In this document: positions 26,680 to 35,615 of the stretch, piece by piece
Layout of the letters: each line of letters starts with the position of its first letter
Position numbering within the stretch: the first letter of the stretch is position 1
Source of the DNA: Mycolicibacter minnesotensis
Lineage (GTDB): Bacteria > Actinomycetota > Actinomycetes > Mycobacteriales > Mycobacteriaceae
DNA: 64,000 nt
NCBI RefSeq assembly: GCF_010731755.1
Contig: NZ_AP022589.1
Span: 1,922,001-1,986,000, forward strand
Direction of reading: 5' to 3'
Translations under genes and position numbers: made by a program
The notes under the pieces: generated by a model
Database searches by the model: none
Told to the model about the DNA's origin: nothing
What the model saw: the letters and a program-made list of their open reading frames with translations, nothing else

Positions 26680-27729
26680 CTACTGAGCCGTGGGGTCGCT
26701 GACCAGCGTCACGCGGAACTGCATCACCCGGTATGGCCAGCCCAGGGCGGTGTTCCACTGCGACACCATCAGTCCCACGCCGCCGGGATGGTCCACCCGC
26801 GACCCGGGCAGCACGTAACCGCCATAGAGCTGAGCGACGCGGCCGCGGGCATGGTCTTCGTCAGCCCAACTGCAGCCGATCAGCGGGAGTTGCAGCGGCA
26901 CGCGGGCCACCGCGGCGGTGGGGGAGTCCAGTACGCGGTAGCCCAGGGCGTAGCGGGACGAGACGAATCCGCCCAGGACCCAGGTCTGCGGGGCCAGCCG
27001 GCGCAGCGACAGTTCGCCCCATGTCTCGCCGGGCGGGGTGATCGGCACCGGTGTGCGGCCCCAGGCGCGGCGACCGTTCCGATAACCCCAGCCTGAATAG
27101 CGGTTGGGGTCGCCCAGATGCTCCGGGCGCACCCGCCGCAGGATCACGCTCCTGTCCCGCCGGAATCCGGTCGAGACCACATACACCCAGCCGTCGTCGG
27201 GGTCGTAGTCCCACGACCAGCATTGGGCACGCCCGCGATGCGTCTGGGCAGGGAACCGCGCCCCGAGATTGCGCCAGGACAGGCCGTTGTCGGCCGACTG
27301 CCAGATCTCGGTCCAGGCCACGTTGCCGAAGCCGCGGTTGACGATCGCGTGCAGGTAGAGCATCTGGTCCACCCGCAGCAGATCTGACGGAATCACCGTG
27401 CTGATGGCGGTGCGGTCCCAGCGCGATGCCGGTTCGCGATGCCGGTAGTGCCATAGCTGGTGGGCGTAGTTGGGGTCGGTGCCGCCGGCTCGGTGGTAGT
27501 GCACCCAGTGCGTGGCGTCGCCGGTGCCGATGAGGATCACCGGTGATCGCCAATCCCCCTGGCCGACAAGCTCACCGGCGAAGGTGTCGCCGAATACCGA
27601 AACTACGGAACCGTTCGGAGCCAGCACCGAAGCGCCCAGGTCCGCGCACGTCGCTCCCCACCGGTCGGTGATGCCCGGGCCGGTGACGTCGGCCTGTTTA
27701 GCCGAGGTGTTGCGCGCGGCCGGGCACAC
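26680..27729 (-). CDS. DUF4185-family protein (beta-propeller-like)
   Basis: The 349-residue protein has repeated Trp/Asp-rich blades typical of DUF4185: FGDTFAGELVGQGDWRSPV, EIWQSADNGLSWRNLGARF, WSWDYDPDDGWVYVVSTG and LIGCSWADEDHARGRVAQLYGGYV. Related proteins are often exported and carbohydrate-related, but no signal peptide is seen from GTG 27729. The start lies 3 bp after the stop of the upstream TetR gene, so the two probably form an operon. The activity is unknown. Confidence 0.78.
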   Translation of the reverse strand: MCPAARNTSAKQADVTGPGITDRWGATCADLGASVLAPNGSVVSVFGDTFAGELVGQGDWRSPVILIGTGDATHWVHYHRAGGTDPNYAHQLWHYRHREPASRWDRTAISTVIPSDLLRVDQMLYLHAIVNRGFGNVAWTEIWQSADNGLSWRNLGARFPAQTHRGRAQCWSWDYDPDDGWVYVVSTGFRRDRSVILRRVRPEHLGDPNRYSGWGYRNGRRAWGRTPVPITPPGETWGELSLRRLAPQTWVLGGFVSSRYALGYRVLDSPTAAVARVPLQLPLIGCSWADEDHARGRVAQLYGGYVLPGSRVDHPGGVGLMVSQWNTALGWPYRVMQFRVTLVSDPTAQ

Positions 27730-27732
27730 CGG

Positions 27733-28458
27733 TCAGGGCTTGCTGCGCCAGCCGCCGGTGGCCAGTGCGATCATCCGGAGCTGTTTGACGGCAACGTGTT
27801 TGATCTCGGCCAGGGTTTCGGCGTCCGGGGCCTCATCGATGGCCTCCGCGGTGACGATCATCGCGTTGACGAACAGCCCCGCCAGAATGTTGAGATCCTC
27901 GGCGCTCCAGTCGTTGAACCCGGGCAGGCGCGCCAGGTCGGTGGCCAGCTCGGAGGTGATCAGCCGAATCTCGGTGCGAATCGCATAGCGCAGCACGGTC
28001 ATTCCGCTGAACCGCTCGCGATTGATAAAGCGCCAGTACTCGTGGCGGGATGCCACGCTGTCGACCAGGACTTCGACCGAGGACTCGATGATCCGGCTGG
28101 GGTCCACCCCGCCGGTGCGGGCGTCGCGCAGCGTCTCGCGCAGCGCCCGAAACGACTCGTCGATGAGCACCAGGCCCAGGGCGTCCATCGACTCGAAGTG
28201 GCGGTAGAACGCGGCCGGAACGATGTGTGCGGCGCGGGTCACCTCGCGCAGGCTCAGCGCGCTGAAGCTGCGTTCGTCGAGCAGGGTGAGCGCCGCGTTG
28301 ATGATGGCGCGCCGGGTCGCTTCCTTGCGCTCCTCACGCGAAACGCGCTCGGGCCGTTCGGGGCGGGGCGAGCGTTCGGGGCGGGGGGCACGGGAAGGGC
28401 GTTCTGGCCGTGGTGGCCGCGCGCGCTCGGACCGTGAGTTCGGCGTACGACTGTTCAC
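27733..28458 (-). CDS. TetR-family regulator with Arg/Pro-rich N-terminal tail
   Basis: The 241-residue protein has a TetR helix-turn-helix (AIINAALTLLDERSFSALSLREVTRAAHIVPAAFYRHFES) and a ligand domain ending GGWRSKP. Before the helix-turn-helix lies a tail of about 45 residues made of PRPERP-type repeats (ARPPRPERPSRAPRPERSPR). I chose GTG 28458 because a TACGCT -10 box lies 8 bp upstream, giving a near-leaderless transcript. An upstream start at 28539 would run into the facing gene. It is divergent from the reductase-desaturase pair and probably represses it. Confidence 0.82.
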   Translation of the reverse strand: MNSRTPNSRSERARPPRPERPSRAPRPERSPRPERPERVSREERKEATRRAIINAALTLLDERSFSALSLREVTRAAHIVPAAFYRHFESMDALGLVLIDESFRALRETLRDARTGGVDPSRIIESSVEVLVDSVASRHEYWRFINRERFSGMTVLRYAIRTEIRLITSELATDLARLPGFNDWSAEDLNILAGLFVNAMIVTAEAIDEAPDAETLAEIKHVAVKQLRMIALATGGWRSKP

Positions 28459-28518
28459 TGTTGTGAAGCGTAACACAACCGGAGAAAAGCCCTTGACTGA
28501 TCGTGAACGAGTGTTCAC
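28454..28518. promoter_or_regulatory. Divergent promoter with two GTGAAC-type inverted repeats
   Basis: TTCAC-TGTT-GTGAA at 28454-28467 overlaps the TetR start. GTGAAC-GAGT-GTTCAC at 28503-28518 lies between a TTGACT -35 (28493-28498) and the -10 region (CACTGT, 28516-28521) of the reductase gene. Both are built from the same half-site and are probable operators of the adjacent TetR. The -10 to ATG distance suggests a leaderless reductase mRNA. Confidence 0.65.
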
Positions 28519-28527
28519 TGTGTACAT

Positions 28528-29589
28528 ATGTTCACTCAAACTTTGACGCGGCGGGTCCTGGGCTCAAGCCTGGTCGACCTGCTCACCGGCCCACACGGGG
28601 TCGACCGCTACACCGAGCTGGTGTCGCCGACGTGGACCCGCAATGACGCCCGCGCCCAGGTGGTCTCGGTGCAGCGCTCCACCCCGCGCAGCGTGACCCT
28701 GGTGCTCGAACCCAACGAAGCCTTCCAGGGCTTCAGGGCGGGCCAGCATGTCCAGCTCTCTGTCGACATCGACGGCCGCCGACGCACCCGGTGCTACTCG
28801 CCGGCGAACGCTGAGGGGGAGCGGCTCCTGGAGATCACGGTCGGCCGCCACGAAGGGGGCCTGGTCTCGGAGTACCTCTACCGGCAGGCCCACCCCGGCA
28901 TGATCGTCGGCCTAGACAAGGCTGCCGGAGATTTCGTGCTGCCGGCCATTCGTCCCCGCCGGATCCTGCTGATCTCCGGTGGCAGCGGAATCACCCCGGT
29001 GATGTCCATGCTGCGGACCCTCAACGCGGAACGCTATGCGGGCCGGGTCACCTTTATCCACTACGCCCGCAGCCGCGAGGAGGCCTGCTACTACGACGAA
29101 CTCGCCGCCATGCCGCGGGTTCAGGTGCTGCACGGTTACACCCGTGGTCCTGCGCAGGAGCAGGGGGACCTGCAGGGCCACTTCGGCGCCGAGCACCTGC
29201 GGGCGGCGCGGACCGAACCCGACGCCGTGTACGTGTGTGGGCCGCCGGCCCTGGTGGACGCGGTGCGCGAGCAGTGCCCCGACGCCATCTCGGAGAGTTT
29301 CGTGCCGCCAGAGTTCGCGCTGCCGGCCGACCCGTCCGGCGGGCGGGTCACGTTCCGCGGCGGCACCGTTTCGGTGGTCGATGACGGCCGTCCGTTGCTG
29401 GAGCAGGCCGAAGCGGCCGGACTTACACCGGCCAGCGGATGCCGCATGGGCATCTGCCACAGCTGCACCTGCCGCAAAACCGGTGGCACGGTGCGCAACC
29501 TGATCACCGGGGCGATCTCCACCGCCGAAGGCGAAGACATCCAGATCTGTGTGTCGGTGCCTGTCGGCGACGTCGAAATCGATCTGTAG
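28528..29589 (+). CDS. Ferredoxin reductase-type electron donor for the desaturase (Rv3230c-like)
   Basis: The 353-residue protein combines an FAD domain (RCYSPANA, 89-96), an NAD(P)H domain (LISGGSGITPVMSMLRTL, about 149-165) and a C-terminal plant-type [2Fe-2S] domain with Cys305, Cys310, Cys313 and Cys341. This is the layout of Rv3230c, which passes electrons from NADPH to the acyl-CoA desaturase DesA3. The desaturase gene follows after 17 bp, so the two should work as a membrane-associated delta-9 desaturation system. The ATG at 28528 is fixed by the promoter spacing. Confidence 0.92.
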   Translation: MFTQTLTRRVLGSSLVDLLTGPHGVDRYTELVSPTWTRNDARAQVVSVQRSTPRSVTLVLEPNEAFQGFRAGQHVQLSVDIDGRRRTRCYSPANAEGERLLEITVGRHEGGLVSEYLYRQAHPGMIVGLDKAAGDFVLPAIRPRRILLISGGSGITPVMSMLRTLNAERYAGRVTFIHYARSREEACYYDELAAMPRVQVLHGYTRGPAQEQGDLQGHFGAEHLRAARTEPDAVYVCGPPALVDAVREQCPDAISESFVPPEFALPADPSGGRVTFRGGTVSVVDDGRPLLEQAEAAGLTPASGCRMGICHSCTCRKTGGTVRNLITGAISTAEGEDIQICVSVPVGDVEIDL

Positions 29590-29606
29590 AACCAAAGGAG
29601 CCAACC

Positions 29607-30716
29607 ATGTCGCAATCAGTCCTCACACTCGAAGCGCCGCAGGAATCTGAGCTGTCGCAGGTCCCTGAACACACCGACCTGCCTGCGCAGCTCGACGCCT
29701 TCGGTGCCGAGCTCGACGCCCTGCGTCAGAGCGTCGTCGAAGATCTTGGCGAGCGCGACGCCGACTATATCCATCGGATGATCAAGGCGCAGCGATCCCT
29801 GGAGGTGGGTGGCCGCGCGCTGCTGTTCTTCAGCATCATCCCGCCGGCCTGGCTGGCCGGAACCGCGATGCTGGGCTTGTCGAAGATCCTCGACAACATG
29901 GAGATCGGCCACAACGTCATGCACGGCCAGTACGACTGGATGGGCGAACCGGCGTTGTACGGCAAGCACTTCGAGTGGGACAGCGCCTGCCCGGCCGACC
30001 AGTGGCGGCATTCGCACAACTACATGCACCACACCCACACCAACATCGTCGGGATGGATCGCGACGTGGGCTACGGCATCCTGCGGATGAGCGAGAAGCA
30101 GCCCTGGACGCCCTACTACCTGGGCAACCCGCTGTACGCCTTCCTGCTGATGGTGCTGTTCCAATACGGCGTCGCGGTGCACGAACTGGAGACCGAGCGC
30201 ATCCGGGCCGGCGAGATCGCTATCTCGGACAAGAAGGAGATGCTGCTTGAGACCTGGCAGAAAGTGCGCCGCCAGACTCTCAAAGATTACGTCGCCTTCC
30301 CCTTGCTGGCCGGTCCGTTCGCGCCGCTGGTGTTCGCCGGAAACATGACCGCCAACCTGATGCGCAACGTCTGGGCGTACACGATCATCTTCTGTGGGCA
30401 CTTCCCTGATGGCACCCGCGAATTCACGATCGAGGAGACCGCGAACGAGTCGCGCGGAATGTGGTACTACCGCCAGATTCTCGGTTCAGCGAACCTGACC
30501 GGCGGCAAGTGGTTCCACATCTTCTCCGGGAACCTGTCGTTCCAGGTGGAGCACCACCTGTTCCCCGACCTGCCGGCGCACCGCTATGCCGAGATCGCAC
30601 CGCAGGTCCGCGAGATCTGCGAACGCTATGGCGTGCCGTACAACAGCGGCCCGTTGCTCAAGCAGTTCGGCACCGTGGTTCGCAAGATCTGCAAGCTGGC
30701 ACTGCCCTGGAACTGA
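29607..30716 (+). CDS. desA3: DesA3-like membrane acyl-CoA delta-9 desaturase
   Basis: The 369-residue membrane desaturase has the three di-iron His boxes: H102-NVM-H106, H135SHNYMHH142 and QVEHH (316-317). Hydrophobic segments lie around 70-90 (LLFFSIIPPAWLAGTAMLGL) and 160-190. Stearoyl-CoA to oleoyl-CoA desaturation is the expected reaction, with electrons from the upstream reductase. The start ATG 29607 has an AAAGGAG ribosome-binding site. The gene is probably co-repressed with the reductase by the divergent TetR. The 3' end abuts the convergent TetR stop. Confidence 0.9.
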   Translation: MSQSVLTLEAPQESELSQVPEHTDLPAQLDAFGAELDALRQSVVEDLGERDADYIHRMIKAQRSLEVGGRALLFFSIIPPAWLAGTAMLGLSKILDNMEIGHNVMHGQYDWMGEPALYGKHFEWDSACPADQWRHSHNYMHHTHTNIVGMDRDVGYGILRMSEKQPWTPYYLGNPLYAFLLMVLFQYGVAVHELETERIRAGEIAISDKKEMLLETWQKVRRQTLKDYVAFPLLAGPFAPLVFAGNMTANLMRNVWAYTIIFCGHFPDGTREFTIEETANESRGMWYYRQILGSANLTGGKWFHIFSGNLSFQVEHHLFPDLPAHRYAEIAPQVREICERYGVPYNSGPLLKQFGTVVRKICKLALPWN

Positions 30717-30717
30717 G

Positions 30718-31326
30718 TCAGACCCGGGGGCCCAGCAGTGCGTTGGAGGCATCGATGGCGGGCTCGGTGATGACGCCGATGTCGGCGCCGTCCTCGAAGG
30801 CCAGCGCGGTCAGCTCCCGCAGGCCGCCCAGCAGGATCACCGCCAGGGCAGGGCTCAGGGCCGGCAGGTTGGCCCGGCGAAAACCGGGACTGCCACTGAG
30901 TTCGACCAAAAGGTCCGTCATGCGTTCCAGGCCGCGGCGCTGCGCCGGGCGGGCGATCTCGCCCAGCGAGGGCATGTCGCGAATCCAGCTCAGCGTGATC
31001 GCCGCCCGGTCCCGGACCTGGGCGACATAAGCCTGGACCGCCTGGCGGATCTGGACCTGCCAATCGGCCTCCGGATCCACCTCCGCGCGAATCCGTACCG
31101 CCAGCGCCTCGTTGTCGGCGCGTAGCAGCTCCAGGTAGCACTCTTCCTTGCCGGCGAAGTGGTCGTAGAAGGTGCGCTTGGAGGTGCGGGCAGCGCGCAC
31201 GATCTCAGCGACGGTGCTGGCCCGGTACCCGCGCTCGGCAATCGATTCGGCCAGGCCGTCGAGCAGTCGGCGCCGGAAGGGGTCGGCGGTTTCGGCCGCC
31301 GGTGCATCGATCGCAGCCACGGTCAT
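30718..31326 (-). CDS. TetR-family regulator next to cyp138 (Rv0135c-like)
   Basis: The 202-residue protein has helix-turn-helix ASTVAEIVRAARTSKRTFYDHFAGKEECYLEL and a helical ligand domain. The start ATG 31326 has a GGGAGGTG ribosome-binding site. It is divergent from the cyp138-like P450, as Rv0135c is from Rv0136. The 110-bp gap carries two GGTAC-N6-GTACC operators. It probably represses both itself and the P450. Confidence 0.88.
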   Translation of the reverse strand: MTVAAIDAPAAETADPFRRRLLDGLAESIAERGYRASTVAEIVRAARTSKRTFYDHFAGKEECYLELLRADNEALAVRIRAEVDPEADWQVQIRQAVQAYVAQVRDRAAITLSWIRDMPSLGEIARPAQRRGLERMTDLLVELSGSPGFRRANLPALSPALAVILLGGLRELTALAFEDGADIGVITEPAIDASNALLGPRV

Positions 31327-31363
31327 TTCCGCACCTCCCTGCGCGTAAATATTGCCACCCGTT

Positions 31364-31412
31364 GGTACTAAAGAGTACCGTGATCCGCAAGCATTTGGTA
31401 CGCATTGGTACC
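31364..31412. promoter_or_regulatory. Two GGTAC-N6-GTACC operators between TetR and cyp138
   Basis: GGTAC-TAAAGA-GTACC lies at 31364-31379 and GGTAC-GCATTG-GTACC at 31397-31412. Half-sites and spacing are identical, and the centres are 33 bp apart, about three turns, so two TetR dimers would bind the same face of the DNA. Only the six-base spacers differ. Confidence 0.72.
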
Positions 31413-31436
31413 ACGTATCACGTCGGGAGGCGTCGC

Positions 31437-32786
31437 ATGACCCACACGGTTGCCGGTACGGCAACGGACACCGCCGAGACCTCGGTCTCGCCGGCGATCA
31501 ACCTGCCCCCCGGACCGCGTGCCTCGAAGTTGACCGCTGGAGTGCTGTTCATCCTGTCCCGGCGCACGGCGCTCAAACGCCTGGCTCGCAAATATGGCGC
31601 CGCGATCAGCGTCGACGTGCCGATGTTCGGCCCCACAGTGCTCATCACCGACCCGGAACTGGCCAGGCAGGTGCTGCTGACCAGTCCGGACGATCTCGGC
31701 AACGTCCAGCCCAACCTGTCGCGGATTCTCGGGGCGGGGTCGGTGTTCGCCCTCGACGGCGCGGCGCATCGGCGGCGCCGCAACCTGCTGAGCCCGCCTT
31801 TCCATGGCAAGCGCGTACGGGCCTACGAGCAGATCATCGTCGAGGAGACCCTGCGCGAGATCGCCACCTGGCCCATCGGAAAGCCCTTCGAAACTCTGCG
31901 GCCGATGAACAGGATCACCATCAACGTGATTCTGCGGGCCATCTTCGGAGCCGAAGGCGCCGAACTGGACAAGCTGCGGATCGGCCTGCCCAAGTGGGTG
32001 ACGCTGGGCTCCAAGTTGGCGGCTTTGCCGATACCGATCCGTCCCTATGGCCGGCTCACCCCGTGGGGCCGGCTGGCCGCGTGGCGCGCCGAATACGAGA
32101 TCGTCCTGGACAAGCTGATCGAAGATGTCCGTGCCGACCCGGATTTCGAGAGCCGCACCGACGTGCTGACTCTGCTGCTGAGCAGCACCTACGAGGACGG
32201 CACCGTGATGACCCGCGAGGAGATCGGCGACGAGCTGCTCACCCTATTGGCTGCCGGACATGAGACCACGGCGTCCACCATGGCGTGGGTCTTCGAGCGA
32301 CTGAGCCGGTTCCCCGAACTGCTCGACGAACTGACCGCCGAGGCGGACACCGACGGTGCGACTTTGCGGCGCGCCACCATTCGCGAGGTGCAACGCGTGC
32401 GCACCGTGATCGACTTCTCGGGACGGCATGTCTATGCACCGAGCATCCAGGTCGGCGAGTGGGTGATACCGCGTGGCCATTCGGTGATCGTGGCCATCAA
32501 CCAGGTCCACCAGAACCCCGCCGCGTTCAACGACCCCGACGAATTCGACCCCAAGCGCTATCTCGACGGCAGCCCCTCGGCATTCGAGTGGATGCCCTAC
32601 GGCGGCGGCACCCGGCGCTGCCCGGGTTCGACCTTCGCCAACCTGGAGATGGACGTGGTGTTGCGCACGGTTCTGCGAAATCTGACCATCGAACCCACCA
32701 CCGCCCCAGGCGAGAAGTTCCACTCCCGGGGGATTGCCTTCACCCCGAAGAAGGGTGGTCAGATCACGGTGCGCCCCCGGGGCTGA
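31437..32786 (+). CDS. cyp138: Cytochrome P450, CYP138-like
   Basis: The 449-residue P450 has a Pro-rich start (INLPPGPRASKLT), I-helix AAGHETTAST, K-helix EVQR (ExxR), aromatic region DEFDPKRYLDG and haem loop FEWMPYGGGTRRCPG with Cys395 as the iron ligand. Gene order (TetR, P450, msrA) matches Rv0135c-cyp138-msrA. The substrate is unknown. Start ATG 31437 has a GGGAGG ribosome-binding site. Confidence 0.92.
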   Translation: MTHTVAGTATDTAETSVSPAINLPPGPRASKLTAGVLFILSRRTALKRLARKYGAAISVDVPMFGPTVLITDPELARQVLLTSPDDLGNVQPNLSRILGAGSVFALDGAAHRRRRNLLSPPFHGKRVRAYEQIIVEETLREIATWPIGKPFETLRPMNRITINVILRAIFGAEGAELDKLRIGLPKWVTLGSKLAALPIPIRPYGRLTPWGRLAAWRAEYEIVLDKLIEDVRADPDFESRTDVLTLLLSSTYEDGTVMTREEIGDELLTLLAAGHETTASTMAWVFERLSRFPELLDELTAEADTDGATLRRATIREVQRVRTVIDFSGRHVYAPSIQVGEWVIPRGHSVIVAINQVHQNPAAFNDPDEFDPKRYLDGSPSAFEWMPYGGGTRRCPGSTFANLEMDVVLRTVLRNLTIEPTTAPGEKFHSRGIAFTPKKGGQITVRPRG

Positions 32787-32792
32787 CCGCGG

Positions 32793-33299
32793 CTAGCCCT
32801 GCGGCTGCAGCTGCCAGTTCGGCCGGATGTAGTGGCAGGTGTAGCCACCGGGGAACCGTTCCAGGTAGTCCTGGTGCTCGGGCTCGGCCTCCCAGAAGTC
32901 GCCGGCGGGGCTGACTTCGGTCACCACCTTGCCCGGCCAGCGCCCGGATGCCTCCACGTCGGCGATGGTGTTCAGCGCGATCTGGCGCTGGTCCTCGTCG
33001 AGGTAGAAGATCGCCGAGCGGTAGCTGGTGCCCACGTCATTGCCCTGCCGATTGCGGGTCGTCGGGTCGTGGATGGCGAAAAAGAACTCCAGCAGGCTGC
33101 GGTAGTCGGTGGCCGCGGGATCGAAGGTGATCTCGATGGCCTCGGCATGGGTGCCGTGATTGCGGTAGGTGGCGTTCGGGACAGTGGGGTCGCCGGTGTA
33201 GCCGACCCGGGTGCTCACCACACCGGGCTGCTTGCGGATCAGGTCCTGCATGCCCCAGAAGCAGCCGCCGGCCAGGATCGCTCTCTGGTAGTTGGTCAT
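32793..33299 (-). CDS. msrA: Peptide methionine-S-sulfoxide reductase MsrA
   Basis: The 168-residue enzyme has the catalytic [10 protein letters not shown] motif (nucleophile Cys) plus [29 protein letters not shown] and YHDP-equivalent [24 protein letters not shown]. It reduces methionine-S-sulfoxide in proteins using thioredoxin and helps cells survive oxidative stress. It corresponds to Rv0137c and is convergent with cyp138. Confidence 0.96.
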   Translation of the reverse strand: MTNYQRAILAGGCFWGMQDLIRKQPGVVSTRVGYTGDPTVPNATYRNHGTHAEAIEITFDPAATDYRSLLEFFFAIHDPTTRNRQGNDVGTSYRSAIFYLDEDQRQIALNTIADVEASGRWPGKVVTEVSPAGDFWEAEPEHQDYLERFPGGYTCHYIRPNWQLQPQG

Positions 33300-33317
33300 G
33301 CTCCCGATTATCCGCAG

Positions 33318-34484
33318 CTAGCCGCGGGCCGCCAGCGGATAGGACCGATAGCTGGTCAAGACCGCGCTGGGCTCCCGCTGGGGCGGCGCGGCGGCGGTCA
33401 ACTCGGGGAAACGGTCGAACAGGGCGACCAGGCCCAACCGGATCTGCATGCGGGCCAGCGGTGCGCCCAGGCAGACATGCGGGCCGAAGCCGAACCCCAG
33501 GTGCCCGGTCTGCGACCGGGCCAGGTCGAGCCGGTCGGGGTCAGGAAATGCCTCCGGGTCCCGGTTGGCCGCCGCCAGCCCCAACAGGATCGGGGCACCC
33601 GTCTCAATAACGTTGTCGCCGATCTCGATCGGGGCGCTGGCTACCCGGGAGATCATCAGGGCCGGGCTGATGAACCGCACCAACTCGTCGACCGCTTGCG
33701 GGGACTCGGCGAGCAGGCCGCGTTGCTCGCGTTCGTCGATCAGCAGCGCGGCCGCCCCCGTCAGTACGGCCGTGGTGGTGTCGTGGCCGGCCGACAGCAG
33801 GAAGATCGCGTTGTGCAGCAGTTCGTCATCGGTCAGCGGCAACCCACTGCTGGCCACCACGGACAGCAGGTCATGGCCCGGCTCGGCGCGCCGCAGGTCC
33901 AGCAGATCGGCGAGTAGGGCCTTCATCCCCGCCGCGGCATCGTCGGCGGCGACGAACACCTCGCGTGAGGCCGCCGGCTCCAGGGCTGCGATCAGTGCCA
34001 TGGACCAGGCCGCCAGATTGTCGAGTTCGCTGTCGGGCACGCCCAGCAGGGTGGCGATCGCCCCCAGTGGCAACGGCTTGGCGAAGTCGGCCACCAGGTC
34101 GAAGCCGCCCTCGTCCAGCCCGGCCGCCAACGACCGAGCGCGCGCGGCGACCTCGGCCTCGAACGAGGCGAGTGCCCGCGGTGTGAACGCCCGAGACAAC
34201 GGAGCCCGAAGCCGACGGTGGTCGTCGGCGGAGCGGTAGAACAGGTTGTGCTCGACGTGGGTCAGGTAAGGACGGCCCGGCTCGAGCTTGTTGCGGTACA
34301 GACTGCGCCGGTCCGTACTGACCCGCTCGTCGCGCAGCATCGCCAGCACGTCGGCGTAGCGCGTCAGCACCCACAGCCCTTGGCTGCTGCGGTGCACCGG
34401 CTCGGCCTCGGCGAACCGGCGCTGATACGCCAGGGGATCGACGTGCAGCTCCGGGTCGCGGAAGTCGAAGTCGAGCGCGCCCAT
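33318..34484 (-). CDS. Cytochrome P450 of the inserted catabolic operon
   Basis: The 388-residue P450 of the soluble bacterial class has I-helix SAGHDTTT, K-helix ELVR and haem loop LGFGFGPHVCLGAPLAR with Cys338. It differs from the CYP138-like protein nearby and looks more like the CYP105/CYP107 type. Its ATG overlaps the TAA of the upstream hydrolase by one base, and it is the last gene of a five-gene leftward operon. The substrate is unknown. Confidence 0.9.
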   Translation of the reverse strand: MGALDFDFRDPELHVDPLAYQRRFAEAEPVHRSSQGLWVLTRYADVLAMLRDERVSTDRRSLYRNKLEPGRPYLTHVEHNLFYRSADDHRRLRAPLSRAFTPRALASFEAEVAARARSLAAGLDEGGFDLVADFAKPLPLGAIATLLGVPDSELDNLAAWSMALIAALEPAASREVFVAADDAAAGMKALLADLLDLRRAEPGHDLLSVVASSGLPLTDDELLHNAIFLLSAGHDTTTAVLTGAAALLIDEREQRGLLAESPQAVDELVRFISPALMISRVASAPIEIGDNVIETGAPILLGLAAANRDPEAFPDPDRLDLARSQTGHLGFGFGPHVCLGAPLARMQIRLGLVALFDRFPELTAAAPPQREPSAVLTSYRSYPLAARG

Positions 34485-35596
34485 TAGGTGCGTTCAGCGA
34501 TCCAGGACGCCACCAGATCCGCGCAGATCGTGCGGCTGTCCGTCGGCTGCTCCAGGTAGTGGTCGCCGGGGATGAAATGGAGCTGCTTGTCGGTGCTGGC
34601 CAGTGAGTCGTGGATGTGGTGAGCGTCGCTGGGGAACACGCCGGTGTCCGCGGTGCCCTGGATGACCAATGAGGGCAACGTGATTCGGTTCAGGTGGGGG
34701 GTGCCCTGGCAGAACGAGGTTTGCAGGCTCCACATGGACAGCCAGGTCCGCAGCGTGCAGTGCGCGGCGATGTTATACGGCGCCCGGTTGGCGCGTCGCG
34801 GGTCGCCCAGGTAGCACGAGTTCAGCGGACGGTCCGACGGGTCGAGCGAGGGGTCCAGGTAGCGCGGGTCCGCCCATACTCGGTGCACCGAGAAAGACCG
34901 GTCATAGGTTCCGCCGGCCTTCAGCCGCTTCAACTCCGCCTGCGCCCACGCGGTGATCCGATCATTGCGGTCCCGCTGGGCCTGGCGGTAGCGGGCGATG
35001 AACTCCGGGGTGTAGGGCGGGGTGTTCTGCTCGGCGTACATGTCCAGAGACGGATCGCACGACAGCGGGTCGGTCTCGTCGGTCACCGACGGGTCCATCC
35101 ACGCGGTCAGCACCTCGGGGCGTCCGGCGTGTGCCTGGGTGGACACGTACAGGTCGCCGGGCGGCAGGGAATTGCACGCGTCGGGCACCGGGCCGCCGCC
35201 GACGGTAGTGATGTGGGGGTCCACCGACTGCGACTGGTAGGCCGCCATCAACGATCCACCACCGGAATTGCCGAGCAGGACGACCGTCTCCACGCCGGCT
35301 TGCTCACGCAGCCACTGCACCCCGGCCGCGATGTCCAGCAGCGCGTGCTCGAGCAGGAACAACGATTCGCCGCTGCGGAATCGGGTGTTCCAGCCCAAGA
35401 AGCCGTAGCCCCGTTCGGCGATCAGCGGTGCCAGGTAGTGCTCGGCGAAGTCCACGTTGTAGTGGCTGGCGATCACGGCCACCTTCGGCTTGACGCCGGC
35501 CGGGGTCCAGTACAGCCCCTGCGCGGGGTGGTAGCCGGCGGGGTTCACCGCCCCCGACGCCGAAGTGAGCGAAACGAATTCGCGAGTTACTGCCAC
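34484..35596 (-). CDS. Alpha/beta hydrolase of the catabolic operon
   Basis: The 370-residue protein has nucleophile elbow LLGNSGGGSLMAAYQ (GNSGG), acid region VIQGTADTGVFPSDAH and catalytic His in FIPGDHYLEQP. A long insertion between them (about residues 140-290) is rich in Asp and Arg and forms a large cap. The start is ATG 35596 (MAVTREFVSLTS). It is preceded by TetR and followed without a gap by the P450. A hydrolytic step on a CoA ester or lactone made by the operon is plausible but not shown. Confidence 0.83.
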   Translation of the reverse strand: MAVTREFVSLTSASGAVNPAGYHPAQGLYWTPAGVKPKVAVIASHYNVDFAEHYLAPLIAERGYGFLGWNTRFRSGESLFLLEHALLDIAAGVQWLREQAGVETVVLLGNSGGGSLMAAYQSQSVDPHITTVGGGPVPDACNSLPPGDLYVSTQAHAGRPEVLTAWMDPSVTDETDPLSCDPSLDMYAEQNTPPYTPEFIARYRQAQRDRNDRITAWAQAELKRLKAGGTYDRSFSVHRVWADPRYLDPSLDPSDRPLNSCYLGDPRRANRAPYNIAAHCTLRTWLSMWSLQTSFCQGTPHLNRITLPSLVIQGTADTGVFPSDAHHIHDSLASTDKQLHFIPGDHYLEQPTDSRTICADLVASWIAERT

Positions 35597-35615
35597 TGCA
35601 TTACTCCTTTGATCA

